Positions 26,210-35,568 of a DNA stretch of 64,000 nt are shown here, piece by piece. A model generated the notes under the pieces. That model was not told where the DNA came from, made no database searches, and was given only the letters and a program-made list of their open reading frames with translations. Numbering within the stretch: position 1 is the stretch's first letter; every line of letters starts with the position of its first letter. The translations under genes and the position numbers were made by a program. Origin of the DNA: Lachnospiraceae bacterium KM106-2 (GTDB taxonomy: Bacteria > Bacillota > Clostridia > Lachnospirales > Lachnospiraceae); contig AP018794.1 in NCBI GenBank assembly GCA_009731425.1, forward strand, positions 3,654,501 to 3,718,500, written 5' to 3'.

Positions 26210-26995
26210 ATGGAAAATCGATATGAGTTTAATGACTTTCGACAAATTATATCACAGTTAAGAAGCGAGAATGGATGTCCATGGGATCGCGAGCAGACTC
26301 ACGAAAGTTTGAAACAATGTATGTTAGAAGAAGCATATGAAGTGGTAGACGGCATCGATCAGTATGAAAAGACGAAAGATGCCGAGAACCTTTGTGAGGA
26401 GCTTGGAGATGTTCTTTTACAAGTCATGATGCACAGTCAGATTGCTGAGGAAGAAGGCTGTTTTACAATTGATGATGTGATCGATGGCATTAGTAAGAAG
26501 ATGGTACATCGTCATCCTCATGTATTTGGAGAGGTCAAAGTAGCCAATTCAGAAGAGGTATTAGACAATTGGGAAACAATTAAGCAAGAAGAGAAAAAAG
26601 AGTCGTTTGTATCCGATGGAATGAAGAGGATACCAAAAGCACTTCCTGCATTAATGAAAGCGACAAAAGTACAAAAAAAGGCAGCAAAAGTCGGATTCGA
26701 TTTCGACTCCTATGATCAAGCATTGAGTAAGGTTTATGAAGAAATTCAAGAACTAGAAGAGGCCCGAGAAAATGGGTTAGAAAGGGAGATTGAAGAAGAA
26801 TTTGGGGACTTGCTGTTCTCTGTGGTAAATATATCGAGATTTTTAAAACTAAATGCAGAAAATTCCTTGACAAATGCTACGGATAAGTTTATAAATAGAT
26901 TTGTAGAAGTTGAGAAACTGGCTTATTCAGAAGGTCGGGAGCTTGACAAGATGTCCATAGATGAGCTAGATGCTCTTTGGGGACGGGTTAAGTAA
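26210..26995 (+). CDS. mazG: Nucleoside triphosphate pyrophosphohydrolase MazG
   Basis: MazG hydrolyses (d)NTPs to NMP and PPi, cleansing the pool of abnormal nucleotides. The 261-residue product has two MazG modules: the first with CPWDREQTHESLKQCMLEEAYE and EELGDVLLQVMMHSQIA, the second with EIQELEEARE and EEFGDLLFSVVNISR. These EExxE and ExxD motifs bind metal. It equals E. coli MazG in size and lacks the tetrapyrrole-methylase domain fused to MazG in B. subtilis YabN. The ATG at 26210 has AGAGGA upstream; longer in-frame starts exist but cross the promoter. Confidence 0.95.
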   Translation: MENRYEFNDFRQIISQLRSENGCPWDREQTHESLKQCMLEEAYEVVDGIDQYEKTKDAENLCEELGDVLLQVMMHSQIAEEEGCFTIDDVIDGISKKMVHRHPHVFGEVKVANSEEVLDNWETIKQEEKKESFVSDGMKRIPKALPALMKATKVQKKAAKVGFDFDSYDQALSKVYEEIQELEEARENGLEREIEEEFGDLLFSVVNISRFLKLNAENSLTNATDKFINRFVEVEKLAYSEGRELDKMSIDELDALWGRVK

Positions 26996-27042
26996 TCAAG
27001 AATGATTATAAATAACACTATATTTAGAGGAGGAGTTTATCC

Positions 27043-27318
27043 ATGAACAAAGCAGAATTAGTTGCAGCAATTGCTGAAAAAACTGAATTATCTAAAAAAG
27101 ATTCTGAAAAAGCTTTAAAAGCTTTTATTGATGTAGTTACAGAAGAATTAGTTAAAGGTGAAAAAGTACAATTAGTTGGTTTCGGTACTTTCGAAGTATC
27201 TGAAAGAGCAGCTAGAGAAGGTAGAAATCCTCAAACTGGTAAAACTATGACAATCGCTGCATCTAAAGCACCTAAATTTAAAGCTGGTAAAGCTTTAAAA
27301 GATGTTATTAATGCTTAA
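27043..27318 (+). CDS. hup: HU family DNA-binding protein
   Basis: A nucleoid protein that bends DNA as a homodimer. The 91-residue product is a full-length [22 protein letters not shown] helices, then [20 protein letters not shown] and the arm tip RNPQTGKTM with the intercalating proline. Codon use is strongly biased to high-expression codons such as GAA, AAA and GGT, unlike its neighbours. A strong AGGAGGAG precedes the ATG, and a long terminator follows, so the gene is probably abundant and monocistronic. Confidence 0.97.
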   Translation: MNKAELVAAIAEKTELSKKDSEKALKAFIDVVTEELVKGEKVQLVGFGTFEVSERAAREGRNPQTGKTMTIAASKAPKFKAGKALKDVINA

Positions 27319-27335
27319 TAATATTGGATGCTAGG

Positions 27336-27385
27336 AAGATAACTTAAGGTACAGCATATGTCTGGATCTTAAGTTATCTTTTTTT
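27336..27385 (+). terminator. Terminator of hup
   Basis: AAGATAACTTAAG (27336-27348) pairs perfectly with CTTAAGTTATCTT (27368-27380) across a 19-base loop, followed by T residues. Confidence 0.9.
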
Positions 27386-27458
27386 ATAAATTTCGAAATG
27401 CTGTTATAAAGATGGTTTTACTTTATGAGGATAAGATCTGAATAAAGGAGAGAAAAGC

Positions 27459-27698
27459 ATGAGATTAGATAAATTTTTAAAAGTATCAAGATTGATCAAA
27501 AGAAGAACGGTTGCAAATGAAGCTTGTGATGCTGGTCGTGTACTAGTGAATGATAAAGTTGCAAAGGCTTCTGTCAATGTAAAGACAGGCGACCTTATTG
27601 AGATCCAATTTGGTAACAAATCGGTTAAAGTAGAAGTACTCGATGTGCAGGAAACTGTAAAAAAGGAAGCTGCAAAAGATTTGTTTAAGTATTTATAG
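27459..27698 (+). CDS. rqcP: S4-domain RNA-binding protein RqcP (YabO)
   Basis: A 79-residue single S4 RNA-binding domain: MRLDKFLKVSRLIKRRTVAN, EACDAGRVLVNDKVAKASVNVKTGD. In B. subtilis YabO/RqcP works with RqcH on stalled 50S subunits to add alanine tails to nascent chains. GGAGAG precedes the ATG. It lies between hup and the yabP-yabQ pair, the same place as in Bacillus. Confidence 0.92.
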   Translation: MRLDKFLKVSRLIKRRTVANEACDAGRVLVNDKVAKASVNVKTGDLIEIQFGNKSVKVEVLDVQETVKKEAAKDLFKYL

Positions 27699-27786
27699 GT
27701 TGTATAAACAAATTTGAACAAAGAGGAATGAATCAATTATCCTTCTAATATACTTTAAAAAGCAAAGGTATTAGGAGGCTTTTTTT

Positions 27787-28074
27787 ATGGATGAAAAACA
27801 AGTTACTCCCAAGAGTCATAAAATAGTGATCACCAATCGGAGAACAATCGTATTAACGGGTGTGAATGATGTTTTGTCTTTTGATGCAAACGAGGTGCTT
27901 CTTGAGACCGTTCAAGGAATATTGATGATTCGTGGAGAAGAGCTGCATGTAAGCCGGTTATCCTTGGAAAAGGGTGAGGTAGATGTAGATGGCAAGGTGG
28001 ATAGTCTTACATATTCTGATAATACGGGTTTTGTAAAATCAGGAGAAACTTTATTCGGACGTCTGTTTAAGTAG
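27787..28074 (+). CDS. yabP: Sporulation protein YabP
   Basis: YabP is a mother-cell protein needed for spore coat or cortex morphogenesis, probably with YabQ. The 95-residue product matches: SHKIVITNRRTIVLTGVNDVLSFDAN then LETVQGILMIRGEELHVSRLSLEKGEVDVDG. GGAGG stands eight bases before the ATG. In B. subtilis the pair is under sigma-E; the 88-bp gap here has only a loose sigma-E-like -10 (TATACTTT). The yabQ start follows 12 bp after the stop. Confidence 0.92.
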   Translation: MDEKQVTPKSHKIVITNRRTIVLTGVNDVLSFDANEVLLETVQGILMIRGEELHVSRLSLEKGEVDVDGKVDSLTYSDNTGFVKSGETLFGRLFK

Positions 28075-28086
28075 AAAGAGGTTGCT

Positions 28087-28575
28087 ATGAGTGAATCAAT
28101 TGGATTCGAAGTACAATTCTTCTTGAGCTCGATATTCTGGGGAGTTATCATTCTCGTGATCTATGATATCATTCGTATCTTTCGGAGGGTGGTACCACAT
28201 AACAATTTCGTTCAGGCGATAGAGGATATCATTTTTTGGATTATAAGTGCTATTTTAATCTTTCGCATGATGTACATACGCAATAACGGTATTATACGTG
28301 GTTTTTCAATCCTTGGAATGACCCTGGGTATGATTATCTACAATCGCTCATTAAGTAATTTGTTCGTAAAATATATATCCCTGTTGTTACAAAAAATGTT
28401 TTCCTTGATCAAAAAAGTTATTGCATTTTTAATGAAACCACTTGGTTGGCTGTTTAAGAGAATAAAATGGTTCTTTGAATTTACTTCTAAAAAAGTGATA
28501 AAAACTGGAAATAAACAAAGGAAACTATTGAAAAAAGCCGAGAAAACATTTAAAATAACTGTTAAGAAGAAATAA
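28087..28575 (+). CDS. yabQ: Sporulation protein YabQ
   Basis: A 162-residue membrane protein of the YabQ family, required for spore cortex formation in Bacillus. It has about four hydrophobic segments in the first ~110 residues (FFLSSIFWGVIILVIYDIIRIFRR, DIIFWIISAILIFRMMY, GIIRGFSILGMTLGMIIY) and a strongly basic C-terminal tail (~110-162) that would face the cytosol. It is coupled to yabP and followed by the DivIC-like gene 16 bp on. Confidence 0.9.
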   Translation: MSESIGFEVQFFLSSIFWGVIILVIYDIIRIFRRVVPHNNFVQAIEDIIFWIISAILIFRMMYIRNNGIIRGFSILGMTLGMIIYNRSLSNLFVKYISLLLQKMFSLIKKVIAFLMKPLGWLFKRIKWFFEFTSKKVIKTGNKQRKLLKKAEKTFKITVKKK

Positions 28576-28591
28576 ATGAGGTGGCCATATA

Positions 28592-28885
28592 GTGAGAAAA
28601 ATCCGTGAGAAGAGGAGAGCAAGTATATTTAAGGTTTTTCTATTAGTAATTGTGATATGCTCTATCTTAACATACAATAAGCTAGTACTTCAGAAAGAGG
28701 CCAATGCGAAGCAAGTAGAAGCTACCAAGCTTCAGAAAAAGGTTGATCAGCTGAAGGAAGAGCAAAAAGAATTAAAAAAGGATTCTAAATTGACCAAAAA
28801 AGAGATTGAAAAAATTGCGAGAGATCGTCTAGGAATGGTCTATGAGGATGAGATTATTTTCCGGGCGGAAGATGGCGAAAAATAG
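28592..28885 (+). CDS. Septum formation initiator (DivIC/FtsB-like)
   Basis: A 97-residue bitopic membrane protein: basic N-terminus, one membrane helix (FKVFLLVIVICSILTYNKLV), then a coiled coil (residues ~35-72) rich in Lys, Glu and Leu, ending in the family motif EKIARDRLGMVYEDEIIF. DivIC works with FtsL in divisome assembly. The start is GTG at 28592 with GAGGTGG upstream. Position after yabQ matches B. subtilis divIC. Confidence 0.88.
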   Translation: MRKIREKRRASIFKVFLLVIVICSILTYNKLVLQKEANAKQVEATKLQKKVDQLKEEQKELKKDSKLTKKEIEKIARDRLGMVYEDEIIFRAEDGEK

Positions 28886-28914
28886 TTGACAAGCTACTAA
28901 AAAGTCAGTATAAT
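28886..28914 (+). promoter_or_regulatory. Consensus promoter of tRNA-Met
   Basis: TTGACA, 17-bp spacer, TATAAT: perfect sigma-A consensus. The -35 overlaps the DivIC stop codon region; the tRNA begins 15 bp after the -10. Confidence 0.93.
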
Positions 28915-28928
28915 GATATACGTTGTTT

Positions 28929-29002
28929 GGCGGAGTAGCTCAGTTGGCTAGAGCACACGGTTCATACCCGTGGTGTCGGCGGTTCAAATCCGTTCTCCGC
29001 TA
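28929..29002 (+). tRNA. tRNA-Met (CAU, elongator type)
   Basis: Full cloverleaf of 74 nt with acceptor GGCGGAG paired to CTCCGCT (G1-U72 wobble), D-arm AGCTCAGTTGGCTAGAGC-type, anticodon CAT at 28963-28965 and T-arm GGTTCAAATCC. The paired G1 at the acceptor end and the D-arm point to elongator rather than initiator tRNA. CCA is not encoded. Confidence 0.95.
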
Positions 29003-29014
29003 TTCATGAATAAG

Positions 29015-29054
29015 AAGACGTTGTTATCAAGTAGTTGATAGCAGCGTCTTTTTT
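29015..29054 (+). terminator. Terminator of tRNA-Met
   Basis: A 16-bp stem with two G-T pairs: AAGACGTTGTTATCAA with TTGATAGCAGCGTCTT, 4-base loop, T-run. Confidence 0.92.
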
Positions 29055-29146
29055 AGTTTTAGGAGAGCCCTTCGACCTTTCTTATCAGCATCTTAATGAC
29101 TGCGAGTTCCCTCGAAATCCTATAATGCCTCTTTGCAGACGGTTTC

Positions 29147-29212
29147 TGTCAAAAAGTTTTTGGAAAAGCATTCATGTATTTGACAAACATTTTATTGCCA
29201 AACTTCTATAAT
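29147..29212 (+). promoter_or_regulatory. Spo0A-type sigma-A promoter of spoIIE
   Basis: Perfect TTGACA (29180-29185) and TATAAT (29207-29212) are separated by 21 bp rather than 17. Spo0A-box-like strings lie at 29147-29155 (TGTCAAAAA) and over the -35 (29179-29187, TTTGTCAAA on the minus strand). B. subtilis spoIIE and spoIIG promoters use 21-22-bp spacing and Spo0A-P for activation, so the layout matches the downstream gene. Confidence 0.7.
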
Positions 29213-29252
29213 ACGTGTAATCATGAAACATTTCATTATAAGGAGCGATAAA

Positions 29253-31544
29253 ATGAGAGCAATAAATAAAAGGGTCATAGCGGTTAACTTACTAGGAGCT
29301 ATAATGTCTCGAGCTATACTATATTCAATGAATCCTGTTGCAATTGCTTTTTTTGCAGCAGCCTATATGGAAAAACAAATGCGATTTTTGTTATTAGTAT
29401 CAACTCTTGCTGGGATTGCACTATGGATGCCTTTAACTGCCGCAATTAAGTATGCAGTTATTATCGCTGTATTTGTCATGGTTATTTTTATTATAGAAAG
29501 GAGAAATATTAAATTACACCCACTTGCGGGAGCTGCAATTGCAAGTCTTGTCACGATTCTTGGAGGACTTGTAAATGCCATTAATCACACAGATATGAAG
29601 AAAGATATCTGTATGGCTCTTTTAGAAGGAGCTGTTATCATTACTTTGTACTGCGTCTTTCACAAGGCGATCATATACATAGAGACCTCTAAAAAAGGTC
29701 AGATTCTTGACAATGAAGAGATCATCAGTATGGCGATCATGATGGCCCTGCTTGTCTATGCGATTCCGGATGTTCCTGGAGTGCAATTTTCTTTTGTAGA
29801 AACGATCGCGTATTTCTGCGTACTGTTTATGGGATATAAGTATGGTACTGGAGTAGGAGCAGTATGTGGTACTGCTTGTGGCTTGGTATTATACTTACAG
29901 CAGGGAGATAATAATTTGATCGGAATTTTGTGTCTGCTTGGTATCTGTGCAGGTGTCTTTCGGAATATCGGAAAGATAGGTACTGCAGCAGCCTATGTGA
30001 TCACAACGATCGGGATCGGATATTTTATAGAGAAACAATTACTAGGAGTAGGAGAAGTAAGAGCACTTGCCAGTGCGGTGTGTGTATTTGCAGTCTTACC
30101 CAAAAAGATTGTAGCAAAGGTAGATCTTTATGCAGATAAAATGCATTATGTCGTACCGCCTAAAAATGTGCAGGAGATTACTCAGGACAAGCTTCAAGAC
30201 TTTTCAACATCCTTTCAAAAGTTGTCGAAAACATTTTATTCCTTATCAGAGACAAAGAGTTCATTAGGACGTGAAGATATTAATCAGATCTTTGATGAGC
30301 TTTCGGATAAGTTATGTAAGAACTGTGCAAAGTGTAGTTATTGTTGGAAGAATAACTTTTATGATACATATAAAGCTGCATTTTCAATTCTGAGTGCGGC
30401 AGAACAGAATGGAGAAGTTATGGAGACTGACATTCCAATCAGCTTTTCTAATCAGTGCATTAATTTAAGCTCGTTTTTATATGAGACCAATCGAGGGCTG
30501 GAAGTAGCCAAAATGAATCTGCGCTGGTATAACAAGATGGCAGAGAGCAGAGAAGCAATTGCGGGTCAATTAGGCGAGGTTGCAACTATCATAAATGATT
30601 TCTCTAAGAACCTCTATGATGAGGCAGGAGTGCCAAGAGAGCTTCAGGAAAAGATCATGAGTCGATTTCATGCAGCTCATATTGAAGTGGCTAATATTTC
30701 GTTGATCGAGCGTGGCGATAAAAAGAAAGATCTATATATAACAGCAAGAACTAGGAGCGGACGCTGTATGACAACTAGAGAAGCGGCTATCCTTGTAAGT
30801 GAAATTGTTGGAAAACGATTAAAACCGGGCGAGGGTGTTAAGAATATTATACCTAAGGAGTTTGAAACAGTAGTTTTTACGGAGGATACGAACTTTAAGA
30901 CATTAACAGGCATCGCAAAGGCGGCGAGATCCAAGGAGAAAGTATCTGGTGATAATTTCTCTTTCTTATATCTAGAAAACGGAGAGATGATCATGACATT
31001 GTCCGATGGTATGGGAACGGGATTGCAGGCTTGTGAAGAGAGTGAGTCTGTTGTGGAGTTATTAGAACAATTTATGGAGGCTGGTTTTAAAGAACAGTCA
31101 GCAATTCGTCTGATCAATTCTATTTTGGTATTAAAGTCAGATCAGCAGTCGTGTTCTACGATTGATACAGCAATTATTAACTTGTTCACAGGAATGTGTG
31201 AATTTATTAAGATTGGTGCGGCAGCAACCTTTATTAAGCGTGATGAATGGGTAGAGACGATAACATCCACATCGTTGCCAGTCGGTGTCTTTAATCAGGT
31301 TGATATTGATGGAGTTAGTAAGAAACTATATGATGGTGATATTGTAGTTATGTTAACGGATGGAGTGCTGGATTGTATCCCCGGTGAAAATAAAGAGAAG
31401 TATATCGAAGAGTTTCTTTTAGAAATTAAAGTTCGTAATCCACAAGAGATCGCGGATGAGATCTTAGAACATGTAAAGGGGTTAAATAATGGGGAAATTG
31501 TGGATGACATGACCGTTATCGTAGCAGGGCTGTGGAAGAAATAA
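29253..31544 (+). CDS. spoIIE: Stage II sporulation protein E
   Basis: SpoIIE is the membrane phosphatase that dephosphorylates SpoIIAA, freeing sigma-F in the forespore; it also joins the polar septum. The 763-residue product has about ten N-terminal hydrophobic segments (~residues 10-285), a central cytoplasmic domain including the Cys-rich CKNCAKCSYCWKN (CxxCxxCxxC), and a C-terminal PP2C domain with MTLSDGMGTGLQAC and MLTDGVLDCIP, the aspartates of the manganese site. The ATG at 29253 has AAGGAG upstream; an in-frame ATG at 29223 lacks one. Its promoter is of Spo0A type. Confidence 0.97.
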   Translation: MRAINKRVIAVNLLGAIMSRAILYSMNPVAIAFFAAAYMEKQMRFLLLVSTLAGIALWMPLTAAIKYAVIIAVFVMVIFIIERRNIKLHPLAGAAIASLVTILGGLVNAINHTDMKKDICMALLEGAVIITLYCVFHKAIIYIETSKKGQILDNEEIISMAIMMALLVYAIPDVPGVQFSFVETIAYFCVLFMGYKYGTGVGAVCGTACGLVLYLQQGDNNLIGILCLLGICAGVFRNIGKIGTAAAYVITTIGIGYFIEKQLLGVGEVRALASAVCVFAVLPKKIVAKVDLYADKMHYVVPPKNVQEITQDKLQDFSTSFQKLSKTFYSLSETKSSLGREDINQIFDELSDKLCKNCAKCSYCWKNNFYDTYKAAFSILSAAEQNGEVMETDIPISFSNQCINLSSFLYETNRGLEVAKMNLRWYNKMAESREAIAGQLGEVATIINDFSKNLYDEAGVPRELQEKIMSRFHAAHIEVANISLIERGDKKKDLYITARTRSGRCMTTREAAILVSEIVGKRLKPGEGVKNIIPKEFETVVFTEDTNFKTLTGIAKAARSKEKVSGDNFSFLYLENGEMIMTLSDGMGTGLQACEESESVVELLEQFMEAGFKEQSAIRLINSILVLKSDQQSCSTIDTAIINLFTGMCEFIKIGAAATFIKRDEWVETITSTSLPVGVFNQVDIDGVSKKLYDGDIVVMLTDGVLDCIPGENKEKYIEEFLLEIKVRNPQEIADEILEHVKGLNNGEIVDDMTVIVAGLWKK

Positions 31545-31600
31545 TACATTGGTTGAAAAAAGAAAACTCTAGTTGTAGAATAAGAGAAGGTTGCAGAATA

Positions 31601-33016
31601 ATGAATAAAATGGAGCATACCATGATAGAGAAAATTATTAAATATATGGAATCGTATGAGATGATCAGATCTGGGGACGGAGTTATACTAGGTGTCAGCG
31701 GTGGTGCTGATTCAGTCTGTTTATTTCATGTGATGCTGAAATTACGAAAGCGTTATCATCTTAAACTGTATGTGGTTCATGTGAATCATGGGATTCGCTT
31801 AGAGGATGGTTTGGCAGATCAAAAGTATGTGGAGCATTTGTGTGAACAGCATGAGATACCTTGTAAGGTATATTCGTTTGATGTTAAGAAGTATGCTAAG
31901 CAAAATGGATTGTCGGAAGAAGAGGCAGGCAGAAAACTTAGATATCAGTCATTTTATCAGGAGCTTAAGAAATGGGAAGCGGATAAGATAGCGGTTGCTC
32001 ATAATATGGATGATCAGGCTGAGACTGTGTTATTTCATATGTTTCGTGGAAGCGGGATGAAAGGATTAGCGGGTATTATGCCGATGCGTGATCAAATTAT
32101 CAGACCGTTGCTTCGGATAAGCAGACAGGAGATAGAAAACTATCTTAATGAAAGACAGATTCCTTTTCAGACAGATGTCACTAATATGACAGATGCATAT
32201 GCTAGAAATAAAATTAGATTACGAATTATGCCATATGTAAAAGAACAGATTAATGCCCAGGCAATTTCGAATATTGTGAGAACATCGACAATGGTATCGG
32301 AGGTGGAAGGATATCTAGAAAGAGTTACACAAGAAGCTTTTGATCGGATTGTTGTGGTGGAAAAAGGGCAATACTCTTTTGATGTAGAAGCAATAACGAA
32401 AGAGGATATTGTAGTTCAAAAAAGAGTGATCCGACAGATAATAGGTCTTGTTGCAGGAAAGTTAAAAGATATTGAGGAAAAACATGTCTTAGATGTTCTT
32501 TCTTTGTTAGCAAAATCAGTCGGAAAGCAAATCGATCTTCCTTATGGTATCTGCGCACGAAGAAAGTATAAGCAGATAATTATAGAGAAACGTAAGGAAA
32601 AAGAAGAGAAACAGCCAATTTGTATGTCTATTGATAAGATGGGTGAATATAGTATAAGTGAGAAAGAAGAATTTATTCGTTTTGAGTTAAAAGAATATAA
32701 AAAAAATATGCTTATTCCAAAAAACAGGTATACGAAATGGTTTGATTATGATAAAATAAAAAATACGATTTCTGTAAGAACCAGAATGCAAGGTGACTTT
32801 ATACAGATAGACCAAAGAGGAAGCAAAAAGAAGTTAAAATCTTTTTTTGTTGACAATAAAATACCACAGGAAATTCGTGATCAGATACCTTTGGTATGTG
32901 ATGACCATCATATTATGTGGGTGGTTGGTGAACGCATTAGCGAAGCCTATAAAGTGACTGAACAAACTAAAAAAATACTAGTTGTGGAAGTATATGGAGG
33001 TAAACATGTCAGATAA
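31601..33016 (+). CDS. tilS: tRNA(Ile)-lysidine synthetase
   Basis: TilS changes C34 of tRNA-Ile(CAU) to lysidine, which makes it read AUA. The 471-residue product has the PP-loop ILGVSGGADSVCLFHVM, HVNHGIRLEDGLADQKYV, EEAGRKLRYQSFYQ, AVAHNMDDQAETVLFHMFRGSGMKGLAGIMP, a middle substrate domain, and the C-terminal domain with IPQEIRDQIPLV. The ATG at 31601 has AGAAGG upstream; in-frame codons before it overlap spoIIE. The stop overlaps the hpt start, implying coupling. Confidence 0.95.
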   Translation: MNKMEHTMIEKIIKYMESYEMIRSGDGVILGVSGGADSVCLFHVMLKLRKRYHLKLYVVHVNHGIRLEDGLADQKYVEHLCEQHEIPCKVYSFDVKKYAKQNGLSEEEAGRKLRYQSFYQELKKWEADKIAVAHNMDDQAETVLFHMFRGSGMKGLAGIMPMRDQIIRPLLRISRQEIENYLNERQIPFQTDVTNMTDAYARNKIRLRIMPYVKEQINAQAISNIVRTSTMVSEVEGYLERVTQEAFDRIVVVEKGQYSFDVEAITKEDIVVQKRVIRQIIGLVAGKLKDIEEKHVLDVLSLLAKSVGKQIDLPYGICARRKYKQIIIEKRKEKEEKQPICMSIDKMGEYSISEKEEFIRFELKEYKKNMLIPKNRYTKWFDYDKIKNTISVRTRMQGDFIQIDQRGSKKKLKSFFVDNKIPQEIRDQIPLVCDDHHIMWVVGERISEAYKVTEQTKKILVVEVYGGKHVR

Positions 33017-33527
33017 CATTAGAGTTTTATTAACAGAAGAAGAAGTTGATCAAAAAATTAAAAGTCTTGGAGAACAGATTAGTAAAGACTATGAAGGCAA
33101 AGAAGTTCATTTAATCTGTGTTTTAAAAGGCGGTGTATTTATCACGTGTGAATTGGCAAAACGTATTACTGTTCCAGTAACAATGGATTTTATGTCAGTT
33201 TCTAGTTATGGTGACGGTACTGAGAGTACTGGCCGCATTAAGATTGTAAAAGACTTAGATGATAATATCGCTGGTAAAGATGTTCTTATCGTAGAAGATA
33301 TCATTGATTCTGGTAGAACACTTCATCACTTAATTGAAATGTTAAAAACCCGTAAACCAAACAGTCTTAGATTATGTACATTATTAGATAAACCAGAGCG
33401 TCGTGTTACAGATGTCAAAGTGGATTATGTTGGATTTGAAATTCCAGATGAATTTGTAGTAGGCTATGGTTTGGATTATGCTCAAAAATATCGTAACTTA
33501 CCTTTTATCGGTGTTGTAGAGCAATAA
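33006..33527 (+). CDS. hpt: Hypoxanthine phosphoribosyltransferase
   Basis: Hpt makes IMP and GMP from hypoxanthine or guanine and PRPP. The 173-residue product is standard: VLKGGVFITCELAKR, the flexible loop DFMSVSSYGDGTESTG, and the PRPP-binding VLIVEDIIDSGRTL. The ATG at 33006 sits seven bases after GGAGG within the tilS end, with an 11-bp overlap. The tilS-hpt-ftsH order is preserved across Firmicutes. Confidence 0.97.
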   Translation: MSDNIRVLLTEEEVDQKIKSLGEQISKDYEGKEVHLICVLKGGVFITCELAKRITVPVTMDFMSVSSYGDGTESTGRIKIVKDLDDNIAGKDVLIVEDIIDSGRTLHHLIEMLKTRKPNSLRLCTLLDKPERRVTDVKVDYVGFEIPDEFVVGYGLDYAQKYRNLPFIGVVEQ

Positions 33528-33564
33528 TATCCTTTTTTAGGCCGAGAGAGGAGGCAATGAGTCG

Positions 33565-35415
33565 TTGAAAAAACAAATGAAAGGTTTAGGCTTTTATGTT
33601 ATTTTAGTGTGTATCATCATGATGGCATTATATTTGCATAACAGCTTTGGCAATATGAGTTCCGTTTCGTATAATAAGGATGATTTTCAAACGAATTTGA
33701 CAAACGGAAAAGTTCAGCACGTTGAAATTTATCAGAATGAAGAGGTTCCTACAGGTGAGGTTGTAGTTACCCAAGCTGATAAAAAGTATAGTTTTTATAC
33801 TTCGGATGTAAAAGAAATAGAACAATTATGTCAAAACGCAAAAATTAAACCACATATGAATGATATTCAGAAACCTAATGTGATATGGAGCATTGTTCCT
33901 TATATTTTAGGCTTTGTGGTTATTATCTTATTATTTTCGTTTATGTCCAATCAAACAGGTGGAGGCGGTGGAAACTCCAAAGTGATGAACTTTGGCAAGA
34001 GCCGTGCTAAGATGACAACAGATGAAAATAAAAATACTACTTTTGAAAAAGTAGCAGGTTTAGAGGAAGAAAAAGAGGAACTAGAGGAAATCGTAGATTT
34101 CTTACGTAATCCTAAAAAATATATCGAAGTTGGCGCTAGAATTCCTAAGGGTGTCCTATTAGTAGGCCCTCCAGGAACAGGTAAAACTTTACTTGCGAAA
34201 GCAGTTGCTGGTGAAGCAGGAGTTCCATTCTTTAGTATTTCAGGATCAGACTTTGTAGAGATGTTCGTAGGTGTTGGTGCTTCTCGTGTTAGAGATTTAT
34301 TTGAAGATGCGAAGAAGAATTCACCATGTATCATCTTTATCGATGAGATCGATGCAGTTGCAAGACGAAGAGGTACTGGTCTTGGCGGCGGACATGATGA
34401 AAGAGAACAGACATTAAACCAATTACTTGTTGAAATGGATGGATTTGGTGTTAATGAAGGTATCATCGTTATGGCAGCAACAAACCGTGTAGATATTCTT
34501 GATCCAGCTATTTTACGTCCAGGTCGTTTTGACCGTAAAGTTACGGTTGGCCGTCCAGATGTGAAAGGAAGAGAAGAAATTCTAGCTGTTCATGCCAAAG
34601 GAAAACCTTTAGCAGAAGATGTTGATTTAAAACAGATCGCACAGACAACCGCTGGTTTTACAGGAGCTGATCTTGAGAATTTATTAAATGAAGCGGCTAT
34701 CGTAGCAGCAAGAGATAACCGTGTGTTTATTAAACAAGAGGATATTAAGAAATCCTTTATTAAGGTTGGAATTGGTCCTGAGAAGAAGAGTCGTGTCATC
34801 ACGGCAAAGGATAAGAAGATCACGGCTTATCATGAAGCAGGTCATGCAATCTTATTCCATGTACTTCCTGATGTAGGACCTGTTTATACCGTATCTGTTA
34901 TTCCAACAGGAACAGGTGCAGCTGGTTATACAATGCCATTGCCAGAACGCGATGAGATGTTTAATACAAGAGGTAAGATGATCCAAGATATTATTGTTAG
35001 TCTAGGCGGTCGTGTAGCAGAAGAAATTATCTTAGATGATATTACAACTGGTGCTTCTCAAGATATTAAACAGGCAACGCAAGAAGCTAGAGCGATGGTA
35101 ACAAAATATGGTTTCTCAGATACACTTGGTCTGATCAATTATGAATCAGATGATAATGAAGTGTTTATTGGTAGAGATCTTGGTCATACAAAGAACTATA
35201 GTGATATCGTTGCGCATACCATCGATGAAGAAGTTAAAAAGATCATTGATTCTTCTTACGATGAAGCAAAACGTATCCTTATGGAAAATATAGATGTCCT
35301 TCACAAATGTGCTGAACTCTTAATCGAGAAAGAAAGAATCGGACGCGATGAGTTTGAATCATTGTTTGGACAGAAAACAATTGAAGAGAAAGATGTTGCT
35401 ACATTAGAGGTGTAA
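33565..35415 (+). CDS. ftsH: ATP-dependent zinc metalloprotease FtsH
   Basis: A 616-residue membrane AAA protease that degrades misfolded membrane proteins. It has two helices (~8-26 and ~112-130) around a small extracellular domain, AAA module with Walker A GPPGTGKT (~200), Walker [13 protein letters not shown] region [20 protein letters not shown], and zinc motif HEAGH (~423) with a downstream Asp ligand. The start is a TTG at 33565; GGAGG is closer to an ATG at 33557 that opens a three-codon frame ending in TGA over the TTG. A second possible start is ATG 33577. Confidence 0.96.
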   Translation: MKKQMKGLGFYVILVCIIMMALYLHNSFGNMSSVSYNKDDFQTNLTNGKVQHVEIYQNEEVPTGEVVVTQADKKYSFYTSDVKEIEQLCQNAKIKPHMNDIQKPNVIWSIVPYILGFVVIILLFSFMSNQTGGGGGNSKVMNFGKSRAKMTTDENKNTTFEKVAGLEEEKEELEEIVDFLRNPKKYIEVGARIPKGVLLVGPPGTGKTLLAKAVAGEAGVPFFSISGSDFVEMFVGVGASRVRDLFEDAKKNSPCIIFIDEIDAVARRRGTGLGGGHDEREQTLNQLLVEMDGFGVNEGIIVMAATNRVDILDPAILRPGRFDRKVTVGRPDVKGREEILAVHAKGKPLAEDVDLKQIAQTTAGFTGADLENLLNEAAIVAARDNRVFIKQEDIKKSFIKVGIGPEKKSRVITAKDKKITAYHEAGHAILFHVLPDVGPVYTVSVIPTGTGAAGYTMPLPERDEMFNTRGKMIQDIIVSLGGRVAEEIILDDITTGASQDIKQATQEARAMVTKYGFSDTLGLINYESDDNEVFIGRDLGHTKNYSDIVAHTIDEEVKKIIDSSYDEAKRILMENIDVLHKCAELLIEKERIGRDEFESLFGQKTIEEKDVATLEV

Positions 35416-35568
35416 TAGCTCGAAAACAAAAAAATGTATGGTAAATACTTAGAAAGTATTATGATTAGTGGTGCTTCAACAGCTTGTGAAAAAATAGCTT
35501 GTGAAAACTATCTAAAATAATTTGCGAAAATTTGATAAGTTTGTGCACACTGTTTTGACACTTGATGT

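Noticed and set aside
33951..34466. Long minus-strand frame of 171 codons inside ftsH
   Set aside because: Complement of the conserved FtsH AAA module; no ribosome site, and the FtsH frame is certain.
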